Below, piece after piece: positions 12,728 to 22,209 of a stretch of DNA of 64,000 nt. Source of the DNA: Dipteris shenzhenensis (Eukaryota > Polypodiophyta > Polypodiopsida > Gleicheniales); NCBI GenBank assembly GCA_047967505.1, contig CM106539.1; one strand, 5' to 3'. The notes under the pieces were generated by a model. The model saw only the letters and a program-made list of their open reading frames with translations. It was not told where the DNA came from and ran no database searches. Both the position numbers and the translations under genes were made by a program. Each line of letters begins with the position of its first letter. Position 1 is the stretch's first letter.

Positions 12728-13150
12728 AGAGTCAAAATATGCACTGGATGTCACCCAAGGGTCAAGGCTTGCCAAGACAATAGGGAGTTAATGCAGATGG
12801 CACCTGGCAAGGGACTATCACATTGAGCAATAAGACAATGGGGAGTCAATGCACCCAAGGGGCAAGGCTTGGCAAGACAAGTGGGAGTTAATGCAGATGG
12901 CACCTATATTTTGCACTGGATGTCACCCAAGGGTCAAGGCTTGGCAAGATAATAGGGAGTTAATGCAGATGGCACCTGGCAAGGGACTATCGCTTTGAGC
13001 AATAAGACAATGGGGAGTCAATGCACCCAAGGGGCAAGGCTTGGCAAGACAAGTGGGAGTCAAATTATGCAGATGGCACCTGGCAAGGGACTGTCGTGAC
13101 ATTGAGCAATAAGACAATGGGGAGTCAAATTATGCAGATGGCACAAATTG
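12728..13150. repeat. Minisatellite downstream of the DUF7869 gene
   Basis: Phrases such as AAGGGTCAAGGCTTGGCAAG, GGGAGTTAATGCAGATGGCA and GAGCAATAAGACAATGGGG recur in a nested pattern. The longest unit is about 173 bp (GCACTGGATGTCACCCAAGG near 12740 and 12913). A matching but shortened array lies at 45411-45806 in the duplicated locus, so the array was already present when the segment was copied. Confidence 0.9.
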
Positions 13151-13735
13151 AGGCTCTTTAAGAGCAACAATTTAAATTGTAAACATATGTTCAATGTATA
13201 TCATTTTGGATATAAAGACTCTAGCTGAGAGCAATGTCTCTCAATGTAATCATATAATAATAGCTATAATTGCCTACTATACCACTTTGGTTCAATACAA
13301 AACTTGGGTCTTATGGCATCATGTCTTTTTTCTATATATTAAAAGTTTTAAAAATTGTGTGCATATTGCGAGTGACAATGTTATTTTCATGAAATATTTA
13401 AGTCTCCTTTCATGGATTTATAAATTTATCACATCAAGGAAAAATATTAAAAATAATTAAATTAACAAATAACTTAGATATAGCTAGAATTTCTAATATA
13501 GAATTATTTCAAATTCTTGCATGTTGGTGCAAAAGTATAGATTGAAAAAACAATATTTTTATGTGAATATGATAGTGCCACAAAGTGAACTTTTGATTTG
13601 GGAAGAATATTTTCAGAAAGTAAAATTTTGATTTGGTTACGATATTTTCACAAAGTAAAGTTTTCATTTGGGAAGGATTTTTGGGCTTCATCTAAAAACA
13701 ACAGAAAAAGTCCAAAATTAATGAAATAGGTGTTG
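13151..13735 (+). other. AT-rich 3' flank ending in a putative element terminus
   Basis: No gene is seen. The stretch has short imperfect repeats of TTTTGATTTGGGAAG and TATTTTCAGAAAGTAAA near 13590-13670. It closes with a 26-bp sequence (13709-13734, starting AGTCCAAAATTAATG and ending AATAGGTGTT) that recurs at 46384-46409 and, inverted, at 55862-55887. The abrupt loss of similarity at this point in all three places is what an element end would look like. Confidence 0.5.
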
Positions 13736-14190
13736 GGGGTGGGGGTGGGAGGATGGGAGTGGGAGTGGGAGAGGGAGTGGAAAGGGGGGAGGTGGGGGTG
13801 GGGGTGGGAGAATGGGAGTGGGAGTGGGAGAGGGAGTGGGAATGGGGGAGGTGGGGGTGGGGTGAGGGTGGGAGGATGGGAGTGGGAGTGGGAGGGGTGG
13901 GGTGGGAGGATGGGAGTGGGAATGGGGGAGGTGGGGGTGGGAGAATGGGCGTGGGAGTGGGAGAGGGAGTGGGAATGGGGGAGGTGGGGGTGGGAGGATG
14001 GGAATGGGAGGGGTGGGGCGGGAGGATGGGGATGGGAGTGGGAGTGGGAGTGGGAATGGGGGAGGTGAGGGTGGGAGAATGGGAGTGGGAGTGGGAAAGG
14101 GAGTGGGAATGGGGGGGGAGGGTTGGGGGTGGGAGGATGGGAGTGGGAGTGGGAGTGAGAGGTGGAGGTGGGAGGATGGGAGTGGGTGGG
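13731..14190. repeat. G-rich minisatellite (GGGAGT/GGGGGT)n
   Basis: About 460 bp made almost only of GGGAGTGGGAGTGGGAG, GGGGGAGGTGGGGGTGGG and GGAGGATGG blocks, with all G runs on the plus strand. Many runs of three or more G at short spacing make it a strong candidate for G-quadruplex formation. Long open frames on both strands are a by-product of composition and are not genes. Confidence 0.95.
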
Positions 14191-14218
14191 AGAGAGAGAG
14201 AAGATAATGTGATGGAGA

Positions 14219-14312
14219 GGCCAATAGGAGAGGAGATAATGATATAGAAGGACCAATGAGAGAGAAGCACTTAAAACCCTAGTTTTTCTTATATATACTC
14301 TCCTCCTCTCAT
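14219..14312 (+). promoter_or_regulatory. Promoter-like cluster: CCAAT, telo-box, TATA, Y patch
   Basis: Two CCAAT motifs (14220-14224 and 14253-14257) precede a telo-box AAACCCTA (14274-14281), a TATA-like TATATA (14290-14296) and a pyrimidine patch CTCTCCTCCTCTC (14298-14310). Order and spacing resemble a plant core promoter firing to the right. No credible coding region follows, only a purine-rich leader and the (GA)n tract, so any transcript would be non-coding or remnant. Confidence 0.35.
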
Positions 14313-14454
14313 TGTTTCTCTCATTTCAACAAGGAAGAGCAAGAGGAGAAGCAAAAAGAGGAGCAAGAGCAAAAGCAAGCACAAGCATAAATCTCAACTT
14401 TCTTCCAAGTACTTTTTTTTAAATTTGTATTCTTGAAATTTTATTATAGAGAGA

Positions 14455-15525
14455 GAACTTAGAGAGAGAGAGAAAAGTGAAGGAGAGACTTTTAGATAGA
14501 GATTATAAGAGAGAGAGTCTTGCTGCCTCGGAAGTAAAAGAGAGAGAGAGGGAGAAAGAGAGAGGGAGAGACTTTTAGAGAGAGAGAGAAAGAGAGAGGA
14601 GAGACGTTTACAGAGAGAGAGAGAGGGTGAGAGGTAAAAGAGAGAGAGAGAGGGGAGGGCCGTGCGAGAGGAGAGAGAGAGAGGGGACTCTCTGGGTCAC
14701 CCAATGTCTCTCCCTCGAAGGGGTCCACCTCGACGAGTCCATCTGGACCCTCCTTCCAATCCGTGTGGTGTAGGAAAAGAAGGGCACCTCATCCACCTGC
14801 TCAGCTAGGCCGCCCCTAGAGGGCCAGAACCACTCTCCCGGATCCCAGTGGACCTCCCTCAGGATCTACCCTCCCACAGCCAAAGGCGCCATCTAGAGGC
14901 GTCCTGCTCTGAGATACTGGGAGGGTAAATGTGCCACTCCTTCCCCAAACGTCCCACCACTCTGATAATTTGCCAGTGTATCCCATCAAGACTCCCATCC
15001 ATCTTGGGGTCACTCTCGCCACGATAGAGGAGAGAGAGAGAGGGAGGGAGAGAGCCACGAGAGAGAGAGACGAGAGGGAGAGAGAGGGGAGAGAGAGAAA
15101 GGGCTACGCGAGAGGAGAGAGAGGTGAGAGAGAGAGGGGAAGAGGGCTAGAGGAGAGGCAAGAGATGAGAGGGAGAGAGAGGCGAGAGAGAGAAAGGGAG
15201 AGAGGGAAAGGAGAGAGAGCATGAGAGGGGAAAGGGGAGACGAGAGAGAGAGAGAAAGGCGAGACAAGAGGGGGAGAGAGAGAGCATGAGAGAGGGAGGG
15301 GGAGAGAGAGAGAGGGGGGGAGGCACAACTTGAAGGAGAGAGAGAGAGAGAAAAGAGAGAGAGAGAGGAGAGAAAGAGGCGCACTACCAAAGAGGCGAAA
15401 GAGAGAGAGAGAGTGGGAGAGGCACGCTACCGCGACAGCACGCAAAAGAGAGAGACGAGAGGGTGGGGGGGAGAGAGAGAGAGAGAGAGCAAAGAGAGGA
15501 GAGAAAGAGAGGGGTGCGAGAGAGG

Positions 15526-15556
<31 letters not shown>

Positions 15557-15600
15557 GAGAGAGTGGGAGAGAGAGAGAGAGAGAAGAGAAAGAGATGTGT

Positions 15601-15661
<61 letters not shown>

Positions 15662-15802
15662 GAGTGTGGGAGAGGCGCGCTGCCACCACGAGGAGAGAGA
15701 GAGAGAGAGGAGAGAAAGAGAAGCGCGAGAGAGAGAGAAAGGAGAGAGTGGGAGAGGCGCGCTGTCGCGGCAGTGCGCGAGAGAGAGAGAGAGAGAGGAC
15801 AA

Positions 15803-15834
<32 letters not shown>

Positions 15835-15904
15835 CAGAGAGGAGAGAAAGAGAGGAGGGCACGAGGGGCACGAGAGATAGAGAGAGAGAGAGGTGAGAGA
15901 GAGA

Positions 15905-15961
<57 letters not shown>

Positions 15962-16085
15962 AGAGGCGCGCTGCCACGGTAGCACGAGAGAGAGAGAGAG
16001 AGAGAGGAGAGAGTGGGGGGGAGAGAGAGAGAGAGAGCAAAGAGAGGAGAGAAAGAGAGGGGCGCGAGAAAGGGAGGGAGGGAGG

Positions 16086-16127
<42 letters not shown>

Positions 16128-16345
16128 AGGAGAGTTTGGGAGAGGCACACTGTCATGGCAGCGCCCAAGAGAGAGACAGAGGAGAGAGTGGGGGGAGAGA
16201 GAGATAGAGAGCAGAGAGAGGAGAGAAAGAGAGGGGCGAGAGAGAGAGAGAGAGAGAGGAGAGAGTGGGAGAGAGAGAGAGAGAAGAGAAAGAGAGACGA
16301 GAGAGAGAGAGAAAGGAGAGTGTGGGAGAGGCGCCCTACCACGGC

Positions 16346-16395
<50 letters not shown>

Positions 16396-16396
16396 A

Positions 16397-16451
<55 letters not shown>

Positions 16452-16532
16452 TGGGAGAGAGAGATGCGCTGCCGTGGCAGCAGCAGCACGAGAGAGAGGA
16501 GAGAGATCAGACAGAGGAAAGAAAGAGAGGGG

Positions 16533-16568
<36 letters not shown>

Positions 16569-16589
16569 GGAGTGGGAGAGAGGTGCACT

Positions 16590-16642
<53 letters not shown>

Positions 16643-16955
16643 TGGGAGGGAGAGAGGGGAGATTGGGAGGGAGCGCGAGAAAGAGAGGAGAGAGTAGGAG
16701 GGAGAGAAAGAGAGTGAGAGAGAGGGGCGCGCTACTGCGGCAATGAGAGAGAAAGAGAGAGAGAGAGGGGAGTGGGAGAAAGAGAGAGAGAGAGAGAGAG
16801 AGGAGAGAGTGGGAGAGCAAGAGAGAAGAGAGAGAGGTGCAGCGCGTGAGAAAGAGAGAGAGAAAAAGAGAGGAGAGAGTGGGAGAGAGAGAGTGCGAGA
16901 AAGTGAGAGAGAGAGAGAAGAGAGAGAGGAGAGAAAGAGAGAGAGAGGGATGAAG

Positions 16956-16994
<39 letters not shown>

Positions 16995-17153
16995 TGTGGC
17001 GGGGAGAGAAAGATAGAGAGCAGAGAGTAGAGAGAAAGAGAGGGGCAAGAGAGAGAGGAGAGAGTGGGAGAGAGAGAGAGAGAGAAGAGAAAGAGATGCG
17101 AGAGAGAGAGAGAGAGAAAGGAGAGTGTGGGAGAGGCGCGCTATCACGGCATC

Positions 17154-17219
<66 letters not shown>

Positions 17220-17225
17220 TGGGAG

Positions 17226-17268
<43 letters not shown>

Positions 17269-17279
17269 AGAGAGAGAGG

Positions 17280-17328
<49 letters not shown>

Positions 17329-17409
17329 CTGCCACGGCAGTGGCATCATGAGAGAGAGGAGAGAGAGGGAGAGAGAGAGAGTAGAGAGAGGAGAGAAAGA
17401 GAGGGGGGT

Positions 17410-17449
<40 letters not shown>

Positions 17450-17775
17450 GGTGGGAGAGAGGCACGCTGCGCACGATAGAGAGAGAGAGAGTGTGTGTGT
17501 GTGTGGGAGGGAGAGAGGAGAGAGTGGGAGGGAGAGAAAAAGAGAGAGAGAGGGGTGCACTGCCACCACAGCACGGGAGAGAGAGAGAGAGAGAAAGAGA
17601 GGAGAGAAAGATAGAGGGGCAAGAGAGAGAGAGAGAAAGAGAGAGAGGGAGAGGAGAGAGTGGGAGAGAGAGTAGGAGAGCGAGAGAGACGAGAGAGAGG
17701 CACAGTGCGCGAGTGAGAGAGAGAGAGAGAGAAAGAGAAAAAGAGAGGAGAGAGTGGGAGAGAGTGTGAGAGAGT

Positions 17776-17842
<67 letters not shown>
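14455..17842. repeat. (GA)n tract of about 3.4 kb with GC-rich islands
   Basis: Nearly pure purine sequence, mostly GAGAGA with GGGAGAGAG and GGAGAGAAAGAGAG variants. It is interrupted by one unique island (14691-15030). About sixteen short GC-rich islands of the form GAGGCGCGCTGCCACGGCAGC lie near 15379, 15420, 15672, 15753, 15963, 16141, 16328, 16464, 16582, 16725, 16830, 17134, 17322, 17460, 17552 and 17699. Several are palindromic (ACTGCCACGGCAGT near 17326). The recurrence points to a minisatellite of roughly 100-200 bp units whose arms have become (GA)n. Hundreds of codons of Ser/Leu or Arg/Glu repeats on either strand are artefacts. Confidence 0.95.
14691..15030. other. Unique island inside the (GA)n tract
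   Basis: About 340 bp of ordinary composition interrupt the purine tract. It is rich in CTCCC, CCACC and GGGTCAC words. It has no open frame with recognisable protein similarity and no visible similarity to other parts of the window. It might be a fragment of an inserted element or the original sequence around which (GA)n expanded. Confidence 0.5.
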
Positions 17843-17847
<5 letters not shown>

Positions 17848-17861
17848 GAATTAATGAAGGG

Positions 17862-18150
17862 ATATTAGAGGAGAGATAGTGAAGGAGAATGTAAACGTGT
17901 GGAAACTTGCAAACAAAACTATCTACCTTGGTGTGTGATTTAGTCGAAACTTAAACAAACAAAACTATAAACCTTGGTGTTTGAAAAGAGACACGTGTGG
18001 AAACTTGAATTTCAAATTTCTTGCCTTTTTTAAAACTATGAATCCTTGTGTTTGAAAAGACAAACGTGTGGAAACTTGAAAATTGTGTGAAAAGACAAAC
18101 GTGTGGAAACTTGAAAAGTGTGAAAAGACAAACGTGTGCGAAAAGGAAAA
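17862..18150. repeat. Short tandem repeat GAAAAGACAAACGTGTGGAAAC
   Basis: Variants of GTGTGGAAACTTG and GAAAAGACAAACGTGTGG occur at least six times (for example near 17895, 17994, 18055, 18093 and 18119) with spacing from about 27 to 100 bp. No gene. Confidence 0.75.
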
Positions 18151-18624
18151 CTTATGGAAACTTGAATTTTAAAATTTCTTTTTTTTAATTTAAAATGAGT
18201 TTCACTTTCATTTTCAATTTACTAGTTTAATTTCTCAATTAAAATTTTAAAAATATAGTAGAAAAAAATGCATTTTGTGTTGGAATATAAAAAGTATAAT
18301 TTTAATTTTATCACATTTTTGAAAATTTTAAAAGTAGTTTAACTTACATTCGTATATTATTAGTTTAATTTATTTCTTTTTAGGGAGAATTAATATATAC
18401 TTCTAGGTAAATATTAATTTTTTTATTTTAAGTCTTATTTTCTTAATTTTACGTTTAAATTTTTATATTTTTCATAAACTTTAAGTTAAATAAAATTTAT
18501 TTATATTTCAACTTTTGTGATTTCAAACTAATAAGAATTTACTTTGTCAAAATTTAAACTTCTTATGATTGTGAATTTTAAATTCTTATTAGTTTTAAGT
18601 TAAATTAATTTGAATTAAAAAAGA
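18151..18624. other. AT-rich spacer without visible gene
   Basis: Strongly AT-rich, with many TTTAAATTT and AATTTTAAA words, short open frames only, and no recognisable domain or RNA gene. Confidence 0.7.
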
Positions 18625-19207
18625 GTTTGGGGGTTTGGGTTTAAGGTTTGGGGACTGGGGGTTTAGGGTTTAGGAGTTAGGGCTTAGGGTTTGGGGTTAG
18701 GGGTTTACAGTTTAGGGTTTGGGTTTGGGGTTAGTGTTTAGGGCATTAGTATTTGGGGGTTAGGGTTTAGGGTTTAGGGTTTAGGTTTTGGGGTTCAGGG
18801 TTTAGGGATTAGGGTTAAGGGGTTAGGGTCTAGGGTTTGTGGGTTAGGGTCTAGGGTTTGGGAGTTTGGGTTTAGGATTTAGGGTTTGGGGGTTTGTGTT
18901 TAGGGTTTAGGGTTTTGAGGTTTGGGTTTAGGGTTTAGGGTTTTGAGGGGGTTTAGGATTTAGGGTTTTGAGGGGGTTTAGGGTTTAGGCTTTGGGGGTT
19001 AGGTTTTAGGGTTTTAGGGTTTAGGGGTTAGCATTTAGGGTTTGGGAGTTTAGGGTTTGGGGATTTGGATTTAGGGTTTAGGATTTGGGGGTTGGGTTTA
19101 GGGTTCAGGGTTTGAGGGTCTGGGGTTCAGGGTTTGGGGTTAGGTTTTAAGATTTGAGGGTTTTGGTTTTGGGTTTGGGGTTTAAGGTTTAGGGCTTAGG
19201 GTTTGGA
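18625..19207 (+). repeat. Degenerate interstitial telomere-like repeat (TTTAGGG variants)
   Basis: About 580 bp of G/T-rich repeats built from GGGTTTAGGGTTTAGGG, GGGGTTAGGG and GGGTTTGGGG. The plant telomere heptamer TTTAGGG occurs many times among one-base variants. AT-rich sequence lies on both sides, so this is an internal tract and not a chromosome end. It could be an ancient fusion or repair scar, or an independent minisatellite. Confidence 0.9.
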
Positions 19208-19957
19208 GTCAATTTATATTTGTAGTTTTTATTATTTAAATTTAAATTTATTAAGATTTTAACTTCTTATTAATGTGAATGTTAAATTCTTATGAGTTGT
19301 AAGTAAATTAGTTTTTGTAAATAAAAATTTTATCTTTTTTAAACTTGAAACCTGAGTATATTAAAAAGAACAATGGAAAATAGATTATTTCTTACTTTTA
19401 ACTCACAACCTAAGCATTTAAAAAGAACAATGGAAAATAAATTATTTCTTTCTTTTCTTCGCTTCGATTAGTTCCTAATCGGAGTCAGTCCATTCGTTCA
19501 CATTCGGTTTCACACTCACAACAACCCTACCATTTAAGCAACGATCAAGGTTTTAAAACTTTCAAGATGATTGGAAGTTGTATCAATGGACAAGACAGAT
19601 TATAGTTGAATCAGTTAAGGGATTGGATAGAGCAGATTATATTTGTACCAGTTGTGGGAGTTGACAGAGCATTTTGCACTTATATCTGACAGACTTCAAA
19701 TTTATATTCGATTGTACTTTATTTCATTTTACACTATCCACGAGTTCATTGTAAATCCTTTTTTTTTTTCACATTTATGCATGTATCTAAGCCTTGTAAA
19801 GCCTTTTAGGCTATTCCCAAAGCATGAAATTGACACTTATACGATTGGGAAGAATGAAAACTTGATGTGTATCAATGGGACTCATTGTACTTTTGATTTA
19901 TCAAAGTAATTGTAGTTTGTCAAAGTACCTAAAATTTTTGTTGTGCTTTAATATAGG
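19208..19957. other. Non-coding spacer upstream of the 19958 gene
   Basis: AT-rich, with a GAACAATGGAAAATA(A/G)ATTATTTCTT sequence repeated near 19367 and 19426. Nothing with family resemblance is visible. A short open frame at 19643-19909 has no coding character. This region would contain the promoter and first intron of the next gene; AG dinucleotides before 19958 (ATATAGGATG) could be a splice acceptor. Confidence 0.5.
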
Positions 19958-20584
19958 ATGGATCTTGAGGCTACAGCATTTGTCAATGGTATGACACTGA
20001 AATACAATGGAAGAATTTATGCCCCAAAGGACTTCACAAACTGGACCGTTGTTGACACAACAAAGAAAGCATGGTTCTTGGTATTGAGTAAAGGAAATCT
20101 CATTCTAGTGATGACAAAAAGAGAGTTGGAGAAAGATGAGTGGGCATCAGATGTATCTTTCTCAAAGAGCAATTTGATACAAGGGGGCATCTTACTAGGA
20201 ATAAAAATTGAAAAAGATAGCAATACAATGATGATTTACACAAAGTCAAGAATGAGCAACAGATTGTTTCTTCTTTCAAAGAAAGATGCAATGCACTTTG
20301 TGATGCCGCCGCCAAAAGCACCTAGATTTCCTGAATTGGTTCCTGCATTGGAGATCCTCCAACATGTGTGGGAGGAATTTCCCATTGAGGAAGCAAGAAA
20401 AATGCAGTCAAAGATTATCCTTGAATACTTTCAGGGTGTCATTGAACAAGGTTCAACTTCATTGGAGGGACCTAAGGTGCAAGAATCCACACATGAGAAA
20501 GGAAGTGATGAGACACGCCATGTAGACCTAGTTCATGGTAATATAAATGAGGAACGGGAGTGGATGAGACAGAACACATTGTAG
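19958..20584 (+). CDS. Hypothetical protein, first segment of a decayed modular gene
   Basis: 208 codons from ATG at 19958 (just after ATATAG, so it may be an internal exon). The protein starts MDLEATAFVNGMTLKYNGRI and contains WTVVDTTKKAWFLVLSKGNL, then VMPPPKAPRFPELVPALEIL, and ends in an acidic polar tail (EERE). No motif is recognised. It lies in the same orientation as, and 350 bp upstream of, the conserved block at 20932-22209, with a repeat-rich segment between. It is most likely the N-terminal part of that gene. No counterpart is visible beyond 63625 for the minus-strand homologue, so this segment may be specific to this copy. Confidence 0.4.
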   Translation: MDLEATAFVNGMTLKYNGRIYAPKDFTNWTVVDTTKKAWFLVLSKGNLILVMTKRELEKDEWASDVSFSKSNLIQGGILLGIKIEKDSNTMMIYTKSRMSNRLFLLSKKDAMHFVMPPPKAPRFPELVPALEILQHVWEEFPIEEARKMQSKIILEYFQGVIEQGSTSLEGPKVQESTHEKGSDETRHVDLVHGNINEEREWMRQNTL

Positions 20585-20624
20585 CATTGGATGAGGGTCT
20601 TGTACACATGGATGCTTACAAGGG

Positions 20625-20770
20625 ATCTACATCTGAGACAGGAACTGAATTGGCTGAGACACGACATGCATCAGATGATACAGGACATGCACATACATCT
20701 CAGATAGGAATTGAATTGACTGAGACATGACATGCATCAGATAAGACAGGACATGCACATGCATCTCTTG
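20625..20770 (+). repeat. Tandem duplication, ~67-bp unit
   Basis: Two copies of a unit containing CAGGAACTGAATTGGCTGAG and GACATGCATCAGAT are followed by a partial third. It lies between the two coding segments of the decayed gene and introduces stops. Confidence 0.75.
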
Positions 20771-20931
20771 TTCATGGTATTACTCACTTAGATGGTGTAA
20801 CTCATGAAGTTGATGGAATAACAGAACAAATGTAGCCCTTAAGTATACTTGAAGTTGAGGCAATAGAAGAACAAGTAGGGCGATCTAAAGCGGTTCACAT
20901 AGAGCCCCTAAAAAATAAATCCCGACATCAA

Positions 20932-22209
20932 ATGCAAAAGGCAAGTACTTCACGAGCTACATTTCCAAGTCCTATAACTCGAAAAAGAGGTCATTCATAT
21001 ACAAAGAAAGGGCAAAAAAGAGAAGAGGAAGAATGCAAAGAGGATGTAGAGGGTCTCGAAATGGAGTCAGATTTAGAAGCAGAAATGTTATCAATGAAGA
21101 ACCTAAATCTTCGCTTGAATGAGGCTGTGATAGATGAAGATCCAAGATATATATGGGGCCAGAAGACTCAAGTTATACATGCGTCAATGCTGGTCAAAGT
21201 AAACGTCTTCACCAACAGTAGGACCTTAGATATTGTCTATGCTGAAAAGATTTTTCAGGCTTTGATTGATGGAAAAGAACCAATTTTTTCTAATTTGGTA
21301 CTCCATCCAAGGGCATTTTGGCCAGTCAGAGGAGATTCTAGTCAATCCATCGATTTCTCTTAGCCTATAGATTTTGAGATGCAATTCACAAAGTTCCTCG
21401 GAAAACAAGTTCCCTCACTTCAAGAAGGAAAAAGTTCAGTGAATGATCTAGAACGACATATAAAGGATGCTAAGAGAAATTTCTTAGCTCACTACACTTT
21501 TGAGGCAATAGATGGTTAGCACTATGCCTATGCTTGTAATGAGCATTCTAGAGAGGCATACAACAAAGGAGAAATTACTTATCAAACCTTCACGAGTGTG
21601 CCTCGATTTCACTACTATTCTGCATGCATTTATATCTTCAAGAATGACAAAAAATATTTGATTGAGTTAGAAAGACTTAATCATGACATTCATGCACTAC
21701 GAAAGATCACCTCCACTTCAAAGATGTTGCTCAAATCTAGGACCATATGGAGAACTTTTCATTCTCTTGTGACCACTCTCAAAAGAACTGCAATTAAAGT
21801 GGAAGCGGATAATCTTGTTGACTTCTACACATGCTTGAGTGCCATTATACCAAGGGGAAAGCAGGAAAGAATAGAGGTGATTACAAGCTTTAAGACAATA
21901 AGGGTCAGGTATCAAGACTACACAAGCATACTTTTCCATAGTGATGAAGTTTTTCATCAGATCAAATATGTGTGTCTTGCATGTGAGAAGGGAGATGTCA
22001 CATATGAGGCTCCATCATTGACTAAAGATAAGGCAAAGAAGATTGAGAAAAAAGAGATGACGGCTCGGATGTGGAGGCCTCTAAGAAACTTGCCAAACAA
22101 ATATGCTAGTCTTGTTGCAGAGAAATTAATGTCCAAAGAATGGTTTTTTGGCAAAAAGGATAAAGATCATTGCATGGAAGATTGCATCATCCCAACAGGT
22201 CAAGCGTGA
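20932..22209 (+). pseudogene. Conserved N-terminal/central domain of an unnamed repeat-derived family (copy 1)
   Basis: One frame holds recognisable protein throughout, apart from TAG stops at 21361 and 21520. Blocks in order: a basic/acidic linker; MKNLNLRLNEAVIDEDPRYI then WGQ; VFTNSRTLDIVYAEKIFQAL; VLHPRAFWPV; AIDG(stop)HYAYAC; FHYYSACIYIF; YLIELERLNHDIHALRK; CLACEKGDVTYEAPS; ARMWRPLRNLPNKYASL; KEWFFGKKDKDHCMEDCI. Every block has a counterpart in the same order on the minus strand at 62120-63625 (for example KEWFFGKKYKDHCMEECI there). Conserved Cys, Trp and His suggest a folded, perhaps metal-binding domain. I know no name for it. Two homologous copies 40 kb apart argue for a multicopy, transposon-related gene. 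Confidence 0.7.

Larger units (their letters stand above)
12260..13735 (+). repeat. Duplicated segment, copy 1 (partner 44933-46410)
   Basis: From TGTGAAGTTTTGGGTTGC at 12260 to AATAGGTGTTG at 13735 the sequence matches 44933-46410 almost base for base, with scattered substitutions and small indels. It covers the end of the DUF7869 coding region, the minisatellite and the AT-rich 3' flank. Both copies stop at the same base and are then followed by unrelated sequence. At the left the second copy begins exactly at an assembly gap, so the true length is unknown. Confidence 0.95.

Noticed and set aside
13648-14270. Pro/Ser/His-rich and Gly/Trp/Glu-rich open frames of up to ~200 codons
   Set aside because: Pure consequence of the G-rich minisatellite; the same block is open in several frames on both strands.
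14931-17769. Very long Ser/Leu (up to 587 codons) and Arg/Glu frames in the GA tract
   Set aside because: Dinucleotide repeats lack stops in most frames. No protein feature other than composition.
18625-19207. A true chromosome end
   Set aside because: The repeats are highly degenerate and flanked on both sides by AT-rich and coding sequence.
19643-19909. 88-codon open frame upstream of the modular gene
   Set aside because: AT-rich, no family resemblance, no codon or start evidence.
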